Source: Actinocatenispora sp963805605
Lineage (GTDB): Bacteria > Actinomycetota > Actinomycetes > Mycobacteriales > Micromonosporaceae
Reading direction: 5' to 3'
DNA length: 64,000 nt
NCBI GenBank assembly: GCA_963805605.1
Contig: CAWDUX010000002.1
Coordinates: 2,914,001-2,978,000, forward strand
A program made the translations under genes and the position numbers. The first letter of the stretch is position 1. Each line of letters begins with the position of its first letter. This document shows positions 42,666 to 51,674 of the stretch, one piece after another. Below the pieces are notes generated by a model. That model saw only the letters and a list, made by a program, of their open reading frames with translations. It did not search any database and was not told the DNA's origin.

Positions 42666-43502
42666 GTGCAGCACGTCTACAGCGGCAAGATCCGGGACCT
42701 GTACGAGGACGACAACGGTGACATCTTTCTGGTCGCCAGCGACAAGATCTCGGTGTACGACGTGGTGTTGCCGACCCCCGTCCCGGACAAGGGCAAGCTG
42801 CTCACCCAGCTGTCCCTGTGGTGGTTCGACCAGCTGTCCGACGTGGTGCCCAACCACGTACTGGGCACCGACGTGCCGGCCGGGTGGGCCGGCCGGGCGG
42901 TACGCTGCCGCCCGCTGAAGATGCTGACCGTGGAGTGCATCGCGCGCGGCTACCTGACCGGGCTGGGCCTGCGGGAGTACCAGAAGCAGGGCTCGGTGTC
43001 CGGCGTGCAGCTGCCGGAAGGGCTGGTGGAGGGCAGCCGGCTGCCGGAGCCGATCTTCACCCCTACCACCAAGGCCACCGAGGGCCACGACGAGTTCATC
43101 ACCCTGGACGACGTACGCCGCGAGTTCGGCGCGCAGACCACCGACCGGCTGCGTGAGCTGACCTTGGAGGTGTACCGGCGGGGCGCGGACATCGCCCGCG
43201 AGCGCGGCATCATCATCGCCGACACGAAGCTGGAGTTCGGGATCGACAGCGACGGGCAGCTGCGTCTCGGCGACGAGGTGCTCACCTCCGACTCGTCCCG
43301 GTTCTGGGAGGTCGACCAGTGGCAGCCGGGTCGGCCGCAGCGTTCGATGGACAAGCAGTTCCTGCGCGACTGGGCCGCGGCCGTACCGGGCTGGGACAGG
43401 ACCGCGCCCGGCCCGGAGATACCGGCCGAGATCGTGGCGGCCACCCGGGCCCGCTACGTCGAGGCGTACGAGCGGCTCACCGGTCGGCGCTGGGAGTCCT
43501 GA
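42666..43502 (+). CDS. purC: phosphoribosylaminoimidazole-succinocarboxamide synthase
   Basis: 278 residues from the GTG giving VQHVYSGKIRDLY, which matches the usual N terminus; an ATG at 42576 would add 30 non-conserved residues. Purine pathway step from CAIR and aspartate. Motifs VASDKISVYDVVLPTPVPDK, VECIARGYLTG, PIFTPTTKA and DTKLEFGID are complete. It stands alone here, not in a pur cluster. Confidence 0.92.
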   Translation: MQHVYSGKIRDLYEDDNGDIFLVASDKISVYDVVLPTPVPDKGKLLTQLSLWWFDQLSDVVPNHVLGTDVPAGWAGRAVRCRPLKMLTVECIARGYLTGLGLREYQKQGSVSGVQLPEGLVEGSRLPEPIFTPTTKATEGHDEFITLDDVRREFGAQTTDRLRELTLEVYRRGADIARERGIIIADTKLEFGIDSDGQLRLGDEVLTSDSSRFWEVDQWQPGRPQRSMDKQFLRDWAAAVPGWDRTAPGPEIPAEIVAATRARYVEAYERLTGRRWES

Positions 43503-43543
43503 GCCGAGCCGGCCCGGCCCCGGCGATGCACTGAACCCACAGG

Positions 43544-44389
43544 TCAGTGGTGCACCTGGTGCGGGGTGGCGACACCGATGGCCGGCCGGTCGGTCGGGGT
43601 GGCGCGAAGCCAGGCCGGCCAACTGGTGGTACCCAGTCGCCCGTCCGGGCAGGTGAGTTCCGTGGCGGCGCGCAGCATCCGGTCGGGCGTGGGCAGGCCG
43701 AGTATCCGTAGCGGCCGGCCCCGCGCCGTACTCCACTGTTCGACCAGGTCACGCAGTCGCAGGACCTCAGGCCCGCCGAAGTCCTGCCGGGTGCGTCCCG
43801 GCCCCGCGCGCAGGCAGTCGACCAGGTACTCGGCGAACTCCCGGTGGTCGGACGGCTGCAACGGCAGATCGGCTGGTAGCGGCAGAGCCGGCAGCCGGGC
43901 CGCTCTGGCCACCATCCGGTCGACCAGCCAGTGGAACGGGGTGGCCCGCAGGATCGACCACGGTGTCGCGGCGGAGCGGACCAGGTCCTCGCCCAGGTGC
44001 TTGACCCCCAGGTAGCCGCGCCGCGGGTGGGCTGCCCCCACCACGGAGACGTACAGGAAGTGTTCGATGCCGGTACGGTCCGCCTCGTCGAGCAGTCGCC
44101 GGGTGCCCTGGACATCCACATCCGGCGGGTTGTACCGGAGGTCCGCCGGTCGCGGATAGCCGCGCTGCGCGGCTGGAGACCAGGTTGCGGCGTGCACAAC
44201 CAGGGTGGCGCCGGACATCGCTTCCCGGATCCCGCCGCCGGTGGCCAGGTCCCCGGCCACCCATTCGATCTCCCGGTCCGGTGGCGGTGGCCGGCGGGCC
44301 AGCGCCCGGATCCGGTACCGGCCCTTGAGCAAGGTCAGTACCTCCCGGCCCAGGTGGCCGGTCCCACCGGTGACGAGCACGGTGTCCAT
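43544..44389 (-). CDS. NAD(P)-binding atypical SDR-family protein
   Basis: 281 residues from the ATG before VLVTGGTGHLGREV, the dinucleotide-binding glycine motif TGGxGxxG. The chain resembles NmrA-like/complex I NDUFA9-like proteins (VVHAATW, YVSVVGAAHPRRGYLGVK, WSILRATPFHWLVD). No catalytic YxxxK pair, so it may sense rather than reduce. Converges on purC. Confidence 0.83.
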   Translation of the reverse strand: MDTVLVTGGTGHLGREVLTLLKGRYRIRALARRPPPPDREIEWVAGDLATGGGIREAMSGATLVVHAATWSPAAQRGYPRPADLRYNPPDVDVQGTRRLLDEADRTGIEHFLYVSVVGAAHPRRGYLGVKHLGEDLVRSAATPWSILRATPFHWLVDRMVARAARLPALPLPADLPLQPSDHREFAEYLVDCLRAGPGRTRQDFGGPEVLRLRDLVEQWSTARGRPLRILGLPTPDRMLRAATELTCPDGRLGTTSWPAWLRATPTDRPAIGVATPHQVHH

Positions 44390-44852
44390 CGGCCGTACCC
44401 CCGTTTCGCCCGAATCCCTGGTCCGACTATCCCATCCGCCCGACGGCTGCCCGGTGCTCTCGCCGCCAGCGGGCACCGATCGGGTGGTGGATCCACCGGT
44501 CGATACGATCGGACGGGCGTTGGCCGTAACTCCGGCGACGTACTGTCGGGTACGGGTGACGCCGTGCGGTAGTCGCACACGGTGTGCGATATGGTGTCGC
44601 CCATCGGAGTGATGATCGGTGTGGCTGGTGAAACCTCCCGCGCACCGTCACTGTCATGATGGTTCCCACGTCACACTGAGTTTCTCAGGGTTGCGACGCG
44701 AGCGGGAGCCGCTGGCCTGTTATGGTCTCCGATGTGCGTGTATGCCCGCCGGCCTACAGCCCTAGCCTCGCATGCCGTCATTGCCGTGCGTGTCCGCTCG
44801 CAAACCCTGATCGTTCCCTGTCCGATCCGCTCGATGATGAGGCTTGCCACTG
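44390..44852. other. 460-bp divergent gap between the SDR-like and cvnA-like genes
   Basis: No gene seen. TTATGGT at about 44719 and ATATGGT at about 44588 are possible -10 sequences reading toward the conservon, without good -35 partners. The long leader before the conservon is free of clear stem-loop elements. Confidence 0.4.
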
Positions 44853-47699
44853 ATGAGCGTTCGTACCTGGTCGATTCGGTCCCGCCTTCTCACGCTGATC
44901 GCTGTGCCGACGGTGTGTCTGGTCTTCTTCTGGGGCTTCGCCAACTACCTGACCTTCGGTGCGGGTCTGCGCCTGTACAACCAGGGAGCGTTGGTCGACC
45001 AGGTCGCTGTTCCGGCGGAGAACGTGCTCTCCGCCATTCAGGACGAGCGCCTCGCCTCGATGGTCTACCTGGCGGCTCCCGGTAAGGAGAACGACGCCAC
45101 TCTCGCGGCGGCCCGCGGCACGGTGGACAGGAAGGTCGAGACCTATCGTAAGGACCTGGCCGCCGACAGTGTGCAGAGCGCTGCCAGCGACGAGGCCCTG
45201 CAACTGGCTCGCGGCGAGTCGGGCAAGCTCGACAAGCTGTCGAAGCTGCGCTCCCAGGTCGACGCGAGGACGATCTCCGGTGCGAGCTTCATGAGCGCCG
45301 TCGCCGACATGACCGACGATCTGATGCAGTTGCGCGGTGAGGTCACCAGGTTCCCGGACGACGCGACCTCCGCCGAGGCGCGCTCGCTGCAGCGCCTGGC
45401 ACGCGCCCGGGAACTGCGTTCCCGGGAGGACGCGGTGCTGGCCGCCGCGCTCGCCACCGGCCACTTCACCACCGGCAGCTACCAACTGTTCGTCCAGGCG
45501 GTCGCGGTCCAGCGGTACGGCTACCACCAGGCCTATGCCGCGCTCACCGCCCAGGACAAACACGAGTACGACAACCTGATGGCGCAGGCGCCGTTCCCGG
45601 AACTCGCCGAGATGGAGCGGGCCGCCCTGGACAGTCGGGTCGGCAAGCCGATGCGGGTCAACAGCGTCCAGTGGCAGCAGGACAACAGCACCGGGCTGAA
45701 CCGCCTGTCGCACTTCGGCCAACACCTGGACGACGTGCTGGCCGCGCACACGAAGTCCCCGTCGAACTGGATCTTCGTTCGACTCATCGCCGTACTGCTG
45801 CTCGGCGTCATCGCCGTGATCGCCTCGATCCTGGTGGCCCGCCGGGCGGCCAGGGCGCTCGTACGCCAGCTGCGCGGCCTGCGGGATGCGGCCCGTGACC
45901 TGGCCTGGGTACGCCTGCCCGCCGTGGTGGACCGGCTCACCTCCGGTGAACGGGTCGACGTGGATGGCGAGGTACCGGCCCTGCCGGCCGGCCGGGACGA
46001 GATCGGCCAGCTCAGCGAGTCGTTCAACGAGGTGGGTCGCACCGCGGTCCGCTCCGCGACCGAACAGGCCGCGCTGCGTGCCGGTATCGCGAACGTCTTC
46101 CTCAACATCGCACGGCGCAGCCAGACCCTGCTGCACCGCCAGATCAGCCACCTCGACGTGATGGAGCGCAAGGCCGCCGAACCTGAGGCGCTGGAGGACC
46201 TGTTCCGGATCGACCATCTGGCCACCCGGATGCGCCGCAACGCCGAGAACCTGGTGATCCTGGGCGGCGGCCAGCCGGGCCGGAAGTGGCACCGCCCGAT
46301 ACCGCTGATCGATGTCCTGCGCAGCGCCTCGTCCGAGGTCGAGCAGTACGACCGGGTCCGGGTACTGCCGTTCCCCGAGATGATGCTGGCCGGCTCGGTG
46401 GTGTCCGACGTGGTGCACCTGGCCGCGGAGCTGATCGACAACGCGGCCGCGTTCTCTCCGCCGCACACCCGGGTGCAGGTGACCGGCCAGTCGGTGGCCA
46501 AGGGCTTCGCCGTGGAGATCGAGGACCGCGGCCTAGGCATGTCCAAGGACGACCTGAGCGCCGCGAACAGCTGGCTGGCCAAGCCGCCCGAGTTCGACGT
46601 GCTGGCGCTGTCGGACAATGCCCGGCTGGGCATGTTCGTGGTGGCCCGGATCGCGGCCCGGCACGGCATCAAGGTCCACCTGCGCGGCTCACCGTACGGC
46701 GGCACCACGGCCATCATCCTGCTGCCCCACGAACTCATCGCCGAGGCCGGGCAGACGGAGGAACTGTCGGCCCGGGACACGGCCAGGGCCGACGCGGAGG
46801 GCACGGCGGTCGACGAGATTGCGGCCGACGGTGGCGGCCCGGTCGAGCAACCGGCCCGTACCCCGGTACTCGTGCCGGCCGGTGCCCGGGACGCGGCCGC
46901 GTCCGAGTCGTGGCCGAAGCTGTCCGCCCTGCCGGGTCGCCGCGACCCGGATGAGTCGGGGCCGGTGCCACCACGGCCACGTCAGATCGATCCGGACGGG
47001 TCGGAGGCGGCGGTGCCGCCGCGCCCACGCCGGATGGATCCGAGCGAACTGGGGGCGGCCGCGCCGCAGCCGCGCCGGATGGAGCGGGACGAGTTGGAGG
47101 CGGCCGCGCCGCCACGGTCGCGTACCGGCCAGCACCGCGCGCCCGGCGACCGCCGGCCGGCGCCGGGCCCGAACCGTGGCACCGAGCCTCGGCGTGGTGC
47201 CGAGTCGACCGCTGAGCTTCGTCTTGACCGGCCCAGCCCGACGGCAGCGCCGTCATCGGGCGGTCCCGCTGGCTCGAGCAGTGCCGCCAGTGCCGCCAGT
47301 CCCACCGATGCTGCCAGTCCTACCGGTGCCGCCGGTGTCGCTGGCTCGGACATTGCCACCAGCGCCGGCGCTGGCGCCGGTTCCGGCGGCCCCGCCGCGT
47401 CCCGGCCGGCTGACGGTGACACCCATCTGGGGCTCCCGAAGCGGGTACGTCAGGCGAACCTGGCACCCGGGCTGCGGGCCGCCCCGCCGGAGCAGGCGCC
47501 CGTACCGGAGGCGCCGCTGCCACAACGGTCGCCGGAGGAGATCCGGCGCATGATGAGCTCGTACCAGCGCGGAACCGTGCGCGGGCGGGAATCCGACGCC
47601 GGGCCGGAGGACTCGGCCGGCGGCGGTTCGACCTTGGGCGCACCACCGCAGGCGACAACGAACCTGACGGCCGTCGAGGCCGGTAGGGAGGACGGGTGA
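44853..47699 (+). CDS. conservon sensor ATPase (CvnA-like, nitrate/nitrite-sensor-like histidine kinase)
   Basis: 948 residues; ATG at 44853 opens a membrane anchor (TM1 about 12-33). An extracytoplasmic NIT-type four-helix sensor runs to about 305, TM2 is at about 308-330, then HAMP-like and dimer regions (ARRSQTLLHRQISHLDVMER) and a HATPase domain (LAAELIDNAAAFSPP, EDRGLGMSKDDL, LGMFVVARIAARHGI). The C-terminal 300 residues are Pro/Ala/Arg-rich and disordered. First gene of a complete four-gene cvn system; these use the roadblock, DUF742 and GTPase products as signalling partners in place of a response regulator. Confidence 0.9.
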   Translation: MSVRTWSIRSRLLTLIAVPTVCLVFFWGFANYLTFGAGLRLYNQGALVDQVAVPAENVLSAIQDERLASMVYLAAPGKENDATLAAARGTVDRKVETYRKDLAADSVQSAASDEALQLARGESGKLDKLSKLRSQVDARTISGASFMSAVADMTDDLMQLRGEVTRFPDDATSAEARSLQRLARARELRSREDAVLAAALATGHFTTGSYQLFVQAVAVQRYGYHQAYAALTAQDKHEYDNLMAQAPFPELAEMERAALDSRVGKPMRVNSVQWQQDNSTGLNRLSHFGQHLDDVLAAHTKSPSNWIFVRLIAVLLLGVIAVIASILVARRAARALVRQLRGLRDAARDLAWVRLPAVVDRLTSGERVDVDGEVPALPAGRDEIGQLSESFNEVGRTAVRSATEQAALRAGIANVFLNIARRSQTLLHRQISHLDVMERKAAEPEALEDLFRIDHLATRMRRNAENLVILGGGQPGRKWHRPIPLIDVLRSASSEVEQYDRVRVLPFPEMMLAGSVVSDVVHLAAELIDNAAAFSPPHTRVQVTGQSVAKGFAVEIEDRGLGMSKDDLSAANSWLAKPPEFDVLALSDNARLGMFVVARIAARHGIKVHLRGSPYGGTTAIILLPHELIAEAGQTEELSARDTARADAEGTAVDEIAADGGGPVEQPARTPVLVPAGARDAAASESWPKLSALPGRRDPDESGPVPPRPRQIDPDGSEAAVPPRPRRMDPSELGAAAPQPRRMERDELEAAAPPRSRTGQHRAPGDRRPAPGPNRGTEPRRGAESTAELRLDRPSPTAAPSSGGPAGSSSAASAASPTDAASPTGAAGVAGSDIATSAGAGAGSGGPAASRPADGDTHLGLPKRVRQANLAPGLRAAPPEQAPVPEAPLPQRSPEEIRRMMSSYQRGTVRGRESDAGPEDSAGGGSTLGAPPQATTNLTAVEAGREDG

Positions 47700-48136
47700 T
47701 GACACAGAACACCACCGCACCCAGGGACGTTGACTGGTTGCTGGAAGACCTGGTCCATCGGGTGCATGAGATCAGGAATGCGGTGCTGCTCTCCGCAGAC
47801 GGGTTGTTGATCGGGTCGTCGACCGGCCTGAGCCGGGGTGACGCCGAACATCTGGCCGCGGTCGCGTCCGGCTTCCAGAGCCTGGCGCGGGGCGCCGGTC
47901 GACACTTCGGCGCGGGGCAGATCCGGCAGACGGTGATCGAGATGGACACCGCGTTCCTGTTCGTCACCGCCGCCGGCCACGGCGCCTGCCTGGCGGTGTT
48001 CGCCGACGCGGAGTCCGATGTCGGCCTGGTCGCCTTCGAGATGAACATGCTCGTACAGCGGGTGGGTACGAACCTTGGCACCTCACTGCGGTCACCGTTC
48101 ATGTCCGGTGCCGCTGACCCGATGTACCACCGGTAG
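47699..48136 (+). CDS. roadblock/LC7-domain protein (CvnB-like)
   Basis: 145 residues; ATG shares one base with the previous stop and has AGGGAGGA upstream. The roadblock fold (DVDWLLEDLVHRVHEIRNAVLLSADGLLIGSS) spans about residues 8-115. In conservons it binds the small GTPase and modulates its cycle. Confidence 0.92.
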   Translation: MTQNTTAPRDVDWLLEDLVHRVHEIRNAVLLSADGLLIGSSTGLSRGDAEHLAAVASGFQSLARGAGRHFGAGQIRQTVIEMDTAFLFVTAAGHGACLAVFADAESDVGLVAFEMNMLVQRVGTNLGTSLRSPFMSGAADPMYHR

Positions 48137-48148
48137 TACGGGGCCGTC

Positions 48149-48520
48149 GTGAATCCCACTGGTGAACATGCCGCATCGGACGAGACTGGTCCGCTGATCC
48201 GTCCGTACACGATGACCCGCGGGCGGACCAAGCCCTCATCGGATTCCTTCGATCTGATCGCGCTGGTGGTGGCCACCGAGTCGCCGGTCTCGGTGCTCGA
48301 TCTGGAGCCGGAGCATCTGGCGATTCTCGACCTGGCCCAGCAACCGATCTCGGTGGCCGAGATCGCCGCGTACGTAGATCTGCCGGTCGGCGTGATCCGG
48401 ATCCTGCTGGACGACCTTCGGTCCACCGGGGCAGTGGTGGTCCGGGCCCCGATGTCGGTGGCGAAGTTGCCCAGCAAGCGCACTCTGCGGGCCGTCATCA
48501 ACGGTCTGCACGCGCTGTAG
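48149..48520 (+). CDS. DUF742 protein (CvnC-like)
   Basis: 123 residues from a GTG. RPYTMTRGRTKP near the start and the winged-helix-like VSVLDLEPEHLAILDLA..VAEIAAYVDLPVGVIRILLDDL match DUF742. Third conservon gene; the stop overlaps or abuts the next start region. Confidence 0.92.
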   Translation: MNPTGEHAASDETGPLIRPYTMTRGRTKPSSDSFDLIALVVATESPVSVLDLEPEHLAILDLAQQPISVAEIAAYVDLPVGVIRILLDDLRSTGAVVVRAPMSVAKLPSKRTLRAVINGLHAL

Positions 48521-48540
48521 TGGGCGTCAGGAGCGACGGA

Positions 48541-49137
48541 GTGTCTACAGTGGACGAAGTACCGTATGCGATCAAGATTCTGGTCGCGGGTGGTTTTGGC
48601 GCGGGTAAGACCACCATGGTCGGTTCGGTCTCCGAGATCGAGCCGCTGAGCACCGAAGAGGTCATCACCGCCGAAAGCGTCGGGGTCGACGACATGGCCG
48701 GCGTGGAGGGCAAGACCACCACCACGGTGGCCATGGACTTCGGCCGGATCACGCTCACCGACGGGCTGATCCTGTACCTGTTCGGTACCCCCGGGCAGGA
48801 CCGGTTCTGGTTTATGTGGGACGAACTGTCACTCGGTGCGGTCGGTGCGGTGGTACTGGCCGACACGCGCCGGCTCGCGGACTGCTTCCCGTCCATCGAC
48901 TACTTCGAACAGCGTGGTACGCCGTTCATCGTCGCGGTCAACTGCTTCGACGACGCGCCCCGCTACGAGGCCCGGGACGTACGCATAGCGCTGGACCTGG
49001 ACGAGCAGGTTCCACTGGTGATGTGCGACGTGCGCCGCAAGTCCTCCAGCAAGGACGTACTCATCGCCCTGGTGGAGTACGTGCTGTCGCGGTTCTCCGG
49101 TGAGGTTGAGAACAGCACGTTCGGAGTGCTGGCCTGA
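48541..49137 (+). CDS. conservon GTPase (CvnD-like)
   Basis: 198 residues from the GTG at 48541, favoured by AGGAG 7 bases upstream; an earlier GTG at 48520 is possible. G1 GGFGAGKTT at 17-25, the switch II motif FGTPGQDRFWFMWDEL, and NCFDD at the NKxD position. Small Ras-like GTPase that forms the output of the cvn system at the membrane. Confidence 0.92.
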   Translation: MSTVDEVPYAIKILVAGGFGAGKTTMVGSVSEIEPLSTEEVITAESVGVDDMAGVEGKTTTTVAMDFGRITLTDGLILYLFGTPGQDRFWFMWDELSLGAVGAVVLADTRRLADCFPSIDYFEQRGTPFIVAVNCFDDAPRYEARDVRIALDLDEQVPLVMCDVRRKSSSKDVLIALVEYVLSRFSGEVENSTFGVLA

Positions 49138-49206
49138 CAGCTCTCCAGGAGTTGGCCTCGTGCCGCAGAACCTGGCCGACCCGTCGGGCCGGCCAGGCGA
49201 TGCTGG

Positions 49207-50808
49207 TCAGCTGACCCGGATCGCGGCGAGCCGGTCCCGTACCTCGCTGATCTCCCCATTGCCCTGGCCCGCCAGCGCGAGCCGCAGGTCGAGCGGGTTG
49301 TCCGACTCGGCCGCGGTGAACCGGGGTACGCCGCTGCCGGACAGCTGGAACGTCACCATCGCCGGCCATCCGGCGGGGCGACCCGCCGGTACCGCGATCG
49401 TGCCGGCACCGATGGCCCGGTAGCCGGGCGAGTTACGCGCTCCGGTGTCCGGGCCGGACTCCTCCAGCAGGGTGAAGCCCAACTGCTCCTGGTCGTCGGC
49501 GGTGGTACGCAACACCTGCTGCGACTCGGCCGGCAGGGAACCGTTCGCCGGCAGCAGCGACGCGAACGTGCCGGGTGGTGTGGTGCCCCCGGAGGTCAGC
49601 GCGGTGCCCGGATTGGTGGCGAGCGCGTAGCCGCGGGCCGACACCCGGCCGATCCGGCGGGCCGCCATCCGCTCCTCGGCGTCGGTGGACAGCCCGGAAC
49701 GGCTCGCCATCTGGTTGGCCTCCCGGGTCGCGCCCGAGGCCAGTAGACGCCGGTAGGTCTCCTCGAAGGCGTACCAGGCCGCGCCCCGCGCCACCGCCAG
49801 ATCGGGGTCGTGCAGCCGGGCCTGGTGCCCGAACTCGGCCTCGATCCGGGCCGCCACGACCGGCATCCGGGACGAGCCGCCGACCAGCAGCACCTCGTCG
49901 ATGTGCGTCACCCCGCGCTCGGCGGCGGCGTCCAGCACCCGGCGGGTCAGCGCGACGGTACGATCCACCAGATCGGCGGTGAGTTCCTCGAACCGTTCCC
50001 GGCTGATCGGTACCGTTGTCACCCGGCCGTCGTGCATCACCCGGAGGGTGTGTTCCTTCTCCACCGACAGCCGGCGCTTGCCCTCCTCGACGCGGGCCCG
50101 GATGTCCTGCACCGTGGCCGGGTCGTCGAACGGATGCGACACGTCCGGGTGCTCGGTGAGGAACGCCTCCACCACGTACTCGGCCAACCGCTCGTCGAAG
50201 TCGACGCCGCCGAGTTCGCAGTCGCCCTCGGTACTGATCTCGTGCAGGCCACCGTGCGCCACGGTCACCACGGTGGTGTCGAAGGTGCCACCGCCCAGGT
50301 CGTACACGAGGATGGCCCGGTCGTCGCCGGCCTCAGCCACCCGGTAGCTGAATGCTGCGGCCAGCGGCTCGGACAGTACGTCGATGACGTGCAGCCCGGC
50401 CAGTTCACCGGCCCGGCGGGTCGCGGCGCGTTCCTCGATGCCGAAGTACGCCGGCACGGTGATCACCGCTTCGCTGACCTTTTCGCCGGTGGCCTCCTCG
50501 GCGTCGTCGACCAGGCGCCGCAGGATCAGCGCGGACACCTCCTCGGCGGTGAACGTACGGCCGTGCATCGACAGGGTCAGGTGCCGGCCCAGTTCCCGCT
50601 TGATCAGGTCGACGACCAGATCCGGTTCCAGCACCGCCGTGTCCTTGGCCTTCGCGCCCACCACGACGCTGTCCGCGGCGGAGAAGTAGACCGCCGACGG
50701 TGTCGAGTCGTCGCCTTCCCGGCTGGGCACCACGCTCGGCCGGCCGGTCGCATCGAGGTACGCGACGCTGGAATAGGTCGTGCCCAGGTCAATTCCGAAA
50801 ACCGCCAC
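49207..50808 (-). CDS. Hsp70-family protein with atypical C terminus
   Basis: 533 residues from a GTG. The ATPase domain is complete: GIDLGTTYSSVAY at 5-17, VITVPAYF, ILVYDLGGGTFDTTVV and VLLVGGSSRMP. After about residue 360 the normal peptide-binding domain is replaced by a shorter beta-rich region (about 420-533) without the GIPPAPRGVP-type motif of DnaK. A GrpE-like gene precedes it with 44 bp between; no DnaJ is encoded here. Likely a specialised chaperone, client unknown. Confidence 0.88.
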   Translation of the reverse strand: MAVFGIDLGTTYSSVAYLDATGRPSVVPSREGDDSTPSAVYFSAADSVVVGAKAKDTAVLEPDLVVDLIKRELGRHLTLSMHGRTFTAEEVSALILRRLVDDAEEATGEKVSEAVITVPAYFGIEERAATRRAGELAGLHVIDVLSEPLAAAFSYRVAEAGDDRAILVYDLGGGTFDTTVVTVAHGGLHEISTEGDCELGGVDFDERLAEYVVEAFLTEHPDVSHPFDDPATVQDIRARVEEGKRRLSVEKEHTLRVMHDGRVTTVPISRERFEELTADLVDRTVALTRRVLDAAAERGVTHIDEVLLVGGSSRMPVVAARIEAEFGHQARLHDPDLAVARGAAWYAFEETYRRLLASGATREANQMASRSGLSTDAEERMAARRIGRVSARGYALATNPGTALTSGGTTPPGTFASLLPANGSLPAESQQVLRTTADDQEQLGFTLLEESGPDTGARNSPGYRAIGAGTIAVPAGRPAGWPAMVTFQLSGSGVPRFTAAESDNPLDLRLALAGQGNGEISEVRDRLAAIRVS

Positions 50809-50852
50809 GCTGTTCGTTGTCTCCTCGGTCGGAAAGCACGCTGGTCGGTGTC

Positions 50853-51470
50853 TCAGCGCCCGGTCAGTTGTGCCACCACGACGTCGGCACGCCGGGCGAT
50901 CTGTTCACCACGTACGAAACCGCTCGACACGGTCTCCACCACGAGGCCGTCCCATTCAGGGTCGTCGACCTGCACGGTGTCCACGGGCCGGTGGAGGCTC
51001 ATGTCGTACCGTTCGCCCTTCGCCACGTCGAAGGGTTCGACGCCGGTGCGGCCGAGTACTTCGACAGCCTCCTCGGCGAACGCCGCGAACAGTGCGCCCA
51101 CCTGGCCGGAGAACATCGAGTACAACGACGCGTCGGACTGCTGGCTCGCGGTGGGGTTCTCCCGGCCGGCCAGCGCCCAACGATCGGCTTCGCGTCGCGC
51201 GTAGTCGTAGAGCCGGTACAACCCGGCCCGTACCGGCTCCAGCGTCGCCTCCACCTCGCTGCGGCGCAGCTGCTGGTTCTCCGAGTGCAGCCGGTCGATG
51301 ATCTCTTCGCGGAACGCGGCACGTTCCTGGTCGCGGGCGACCGAGGAGTGCAGCTCCGCGAGCCGCTCAGGCAGATGGCTGAGCGCCGCGAGCTGCGCGC
51401 GGATGACGACAAGCTCCGCGCGCAGTGGATTGAGCTGGCTGGGTACGTCCTCGGACTCCGGCACCCTCAC
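50853..51470 (-). CDS. GrpE-like nucleotide exchange factor
   Basis: 205 residues from a GTG. A long N-terminal helix (LRAELVVIRAQLAALSHLPERLAELH) forms a coiled coil as in GrpE; the C-terminal beta wing reads DPEWDGLVVETVSSGFVRGEQIARRADVVV, close to the GrpE ending. Next to a non-canonical Hsp70, which it presumably serves. Confidence 0.82.
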   Translation of the reverse strand: MRVPESEDVPSQLNPLRAELVVIRAQLAALSHLPERLAELHSSVARDQERAAFREEIIDRLHSENQQLRRSEVEATLEPVRAGLYRLYDYARREADRWALAGRENPTASQQSDASLYSMFSGQVGALFAAFAEEAVEVLGRTGVEPFDVAKGERYDMSLHRPVDTVQVDDPEWDGLVVETVSSGFVRGEQIARRADVVVAQLTGR

Positions 51471-51674
51471 ACCCCCTTCAGCGGACCCGGCCGGTCACGG
51501 CGACGCGCTACCGCGCGTGACGTTACCGGTCGTGACGCCGCATGGTCTGGACTCTTCGACCGGAAACACCAAGCGAAACCGGCGCTTATACACCTGGTGA
51601 GCGCCTGGTGCCGGTCACCGTCTCGCATCAATTTAGCCACGGGACGGTGCGGCTCGGACAGAGGCCACGTCGGG

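Noticed and set aside
44821..44852. TTG at 44844 as start of the conservon sensor
   Set aside because: Three extra residues only, and the ATG at 44853 gives a normal basic N terminus before the first membrane span.
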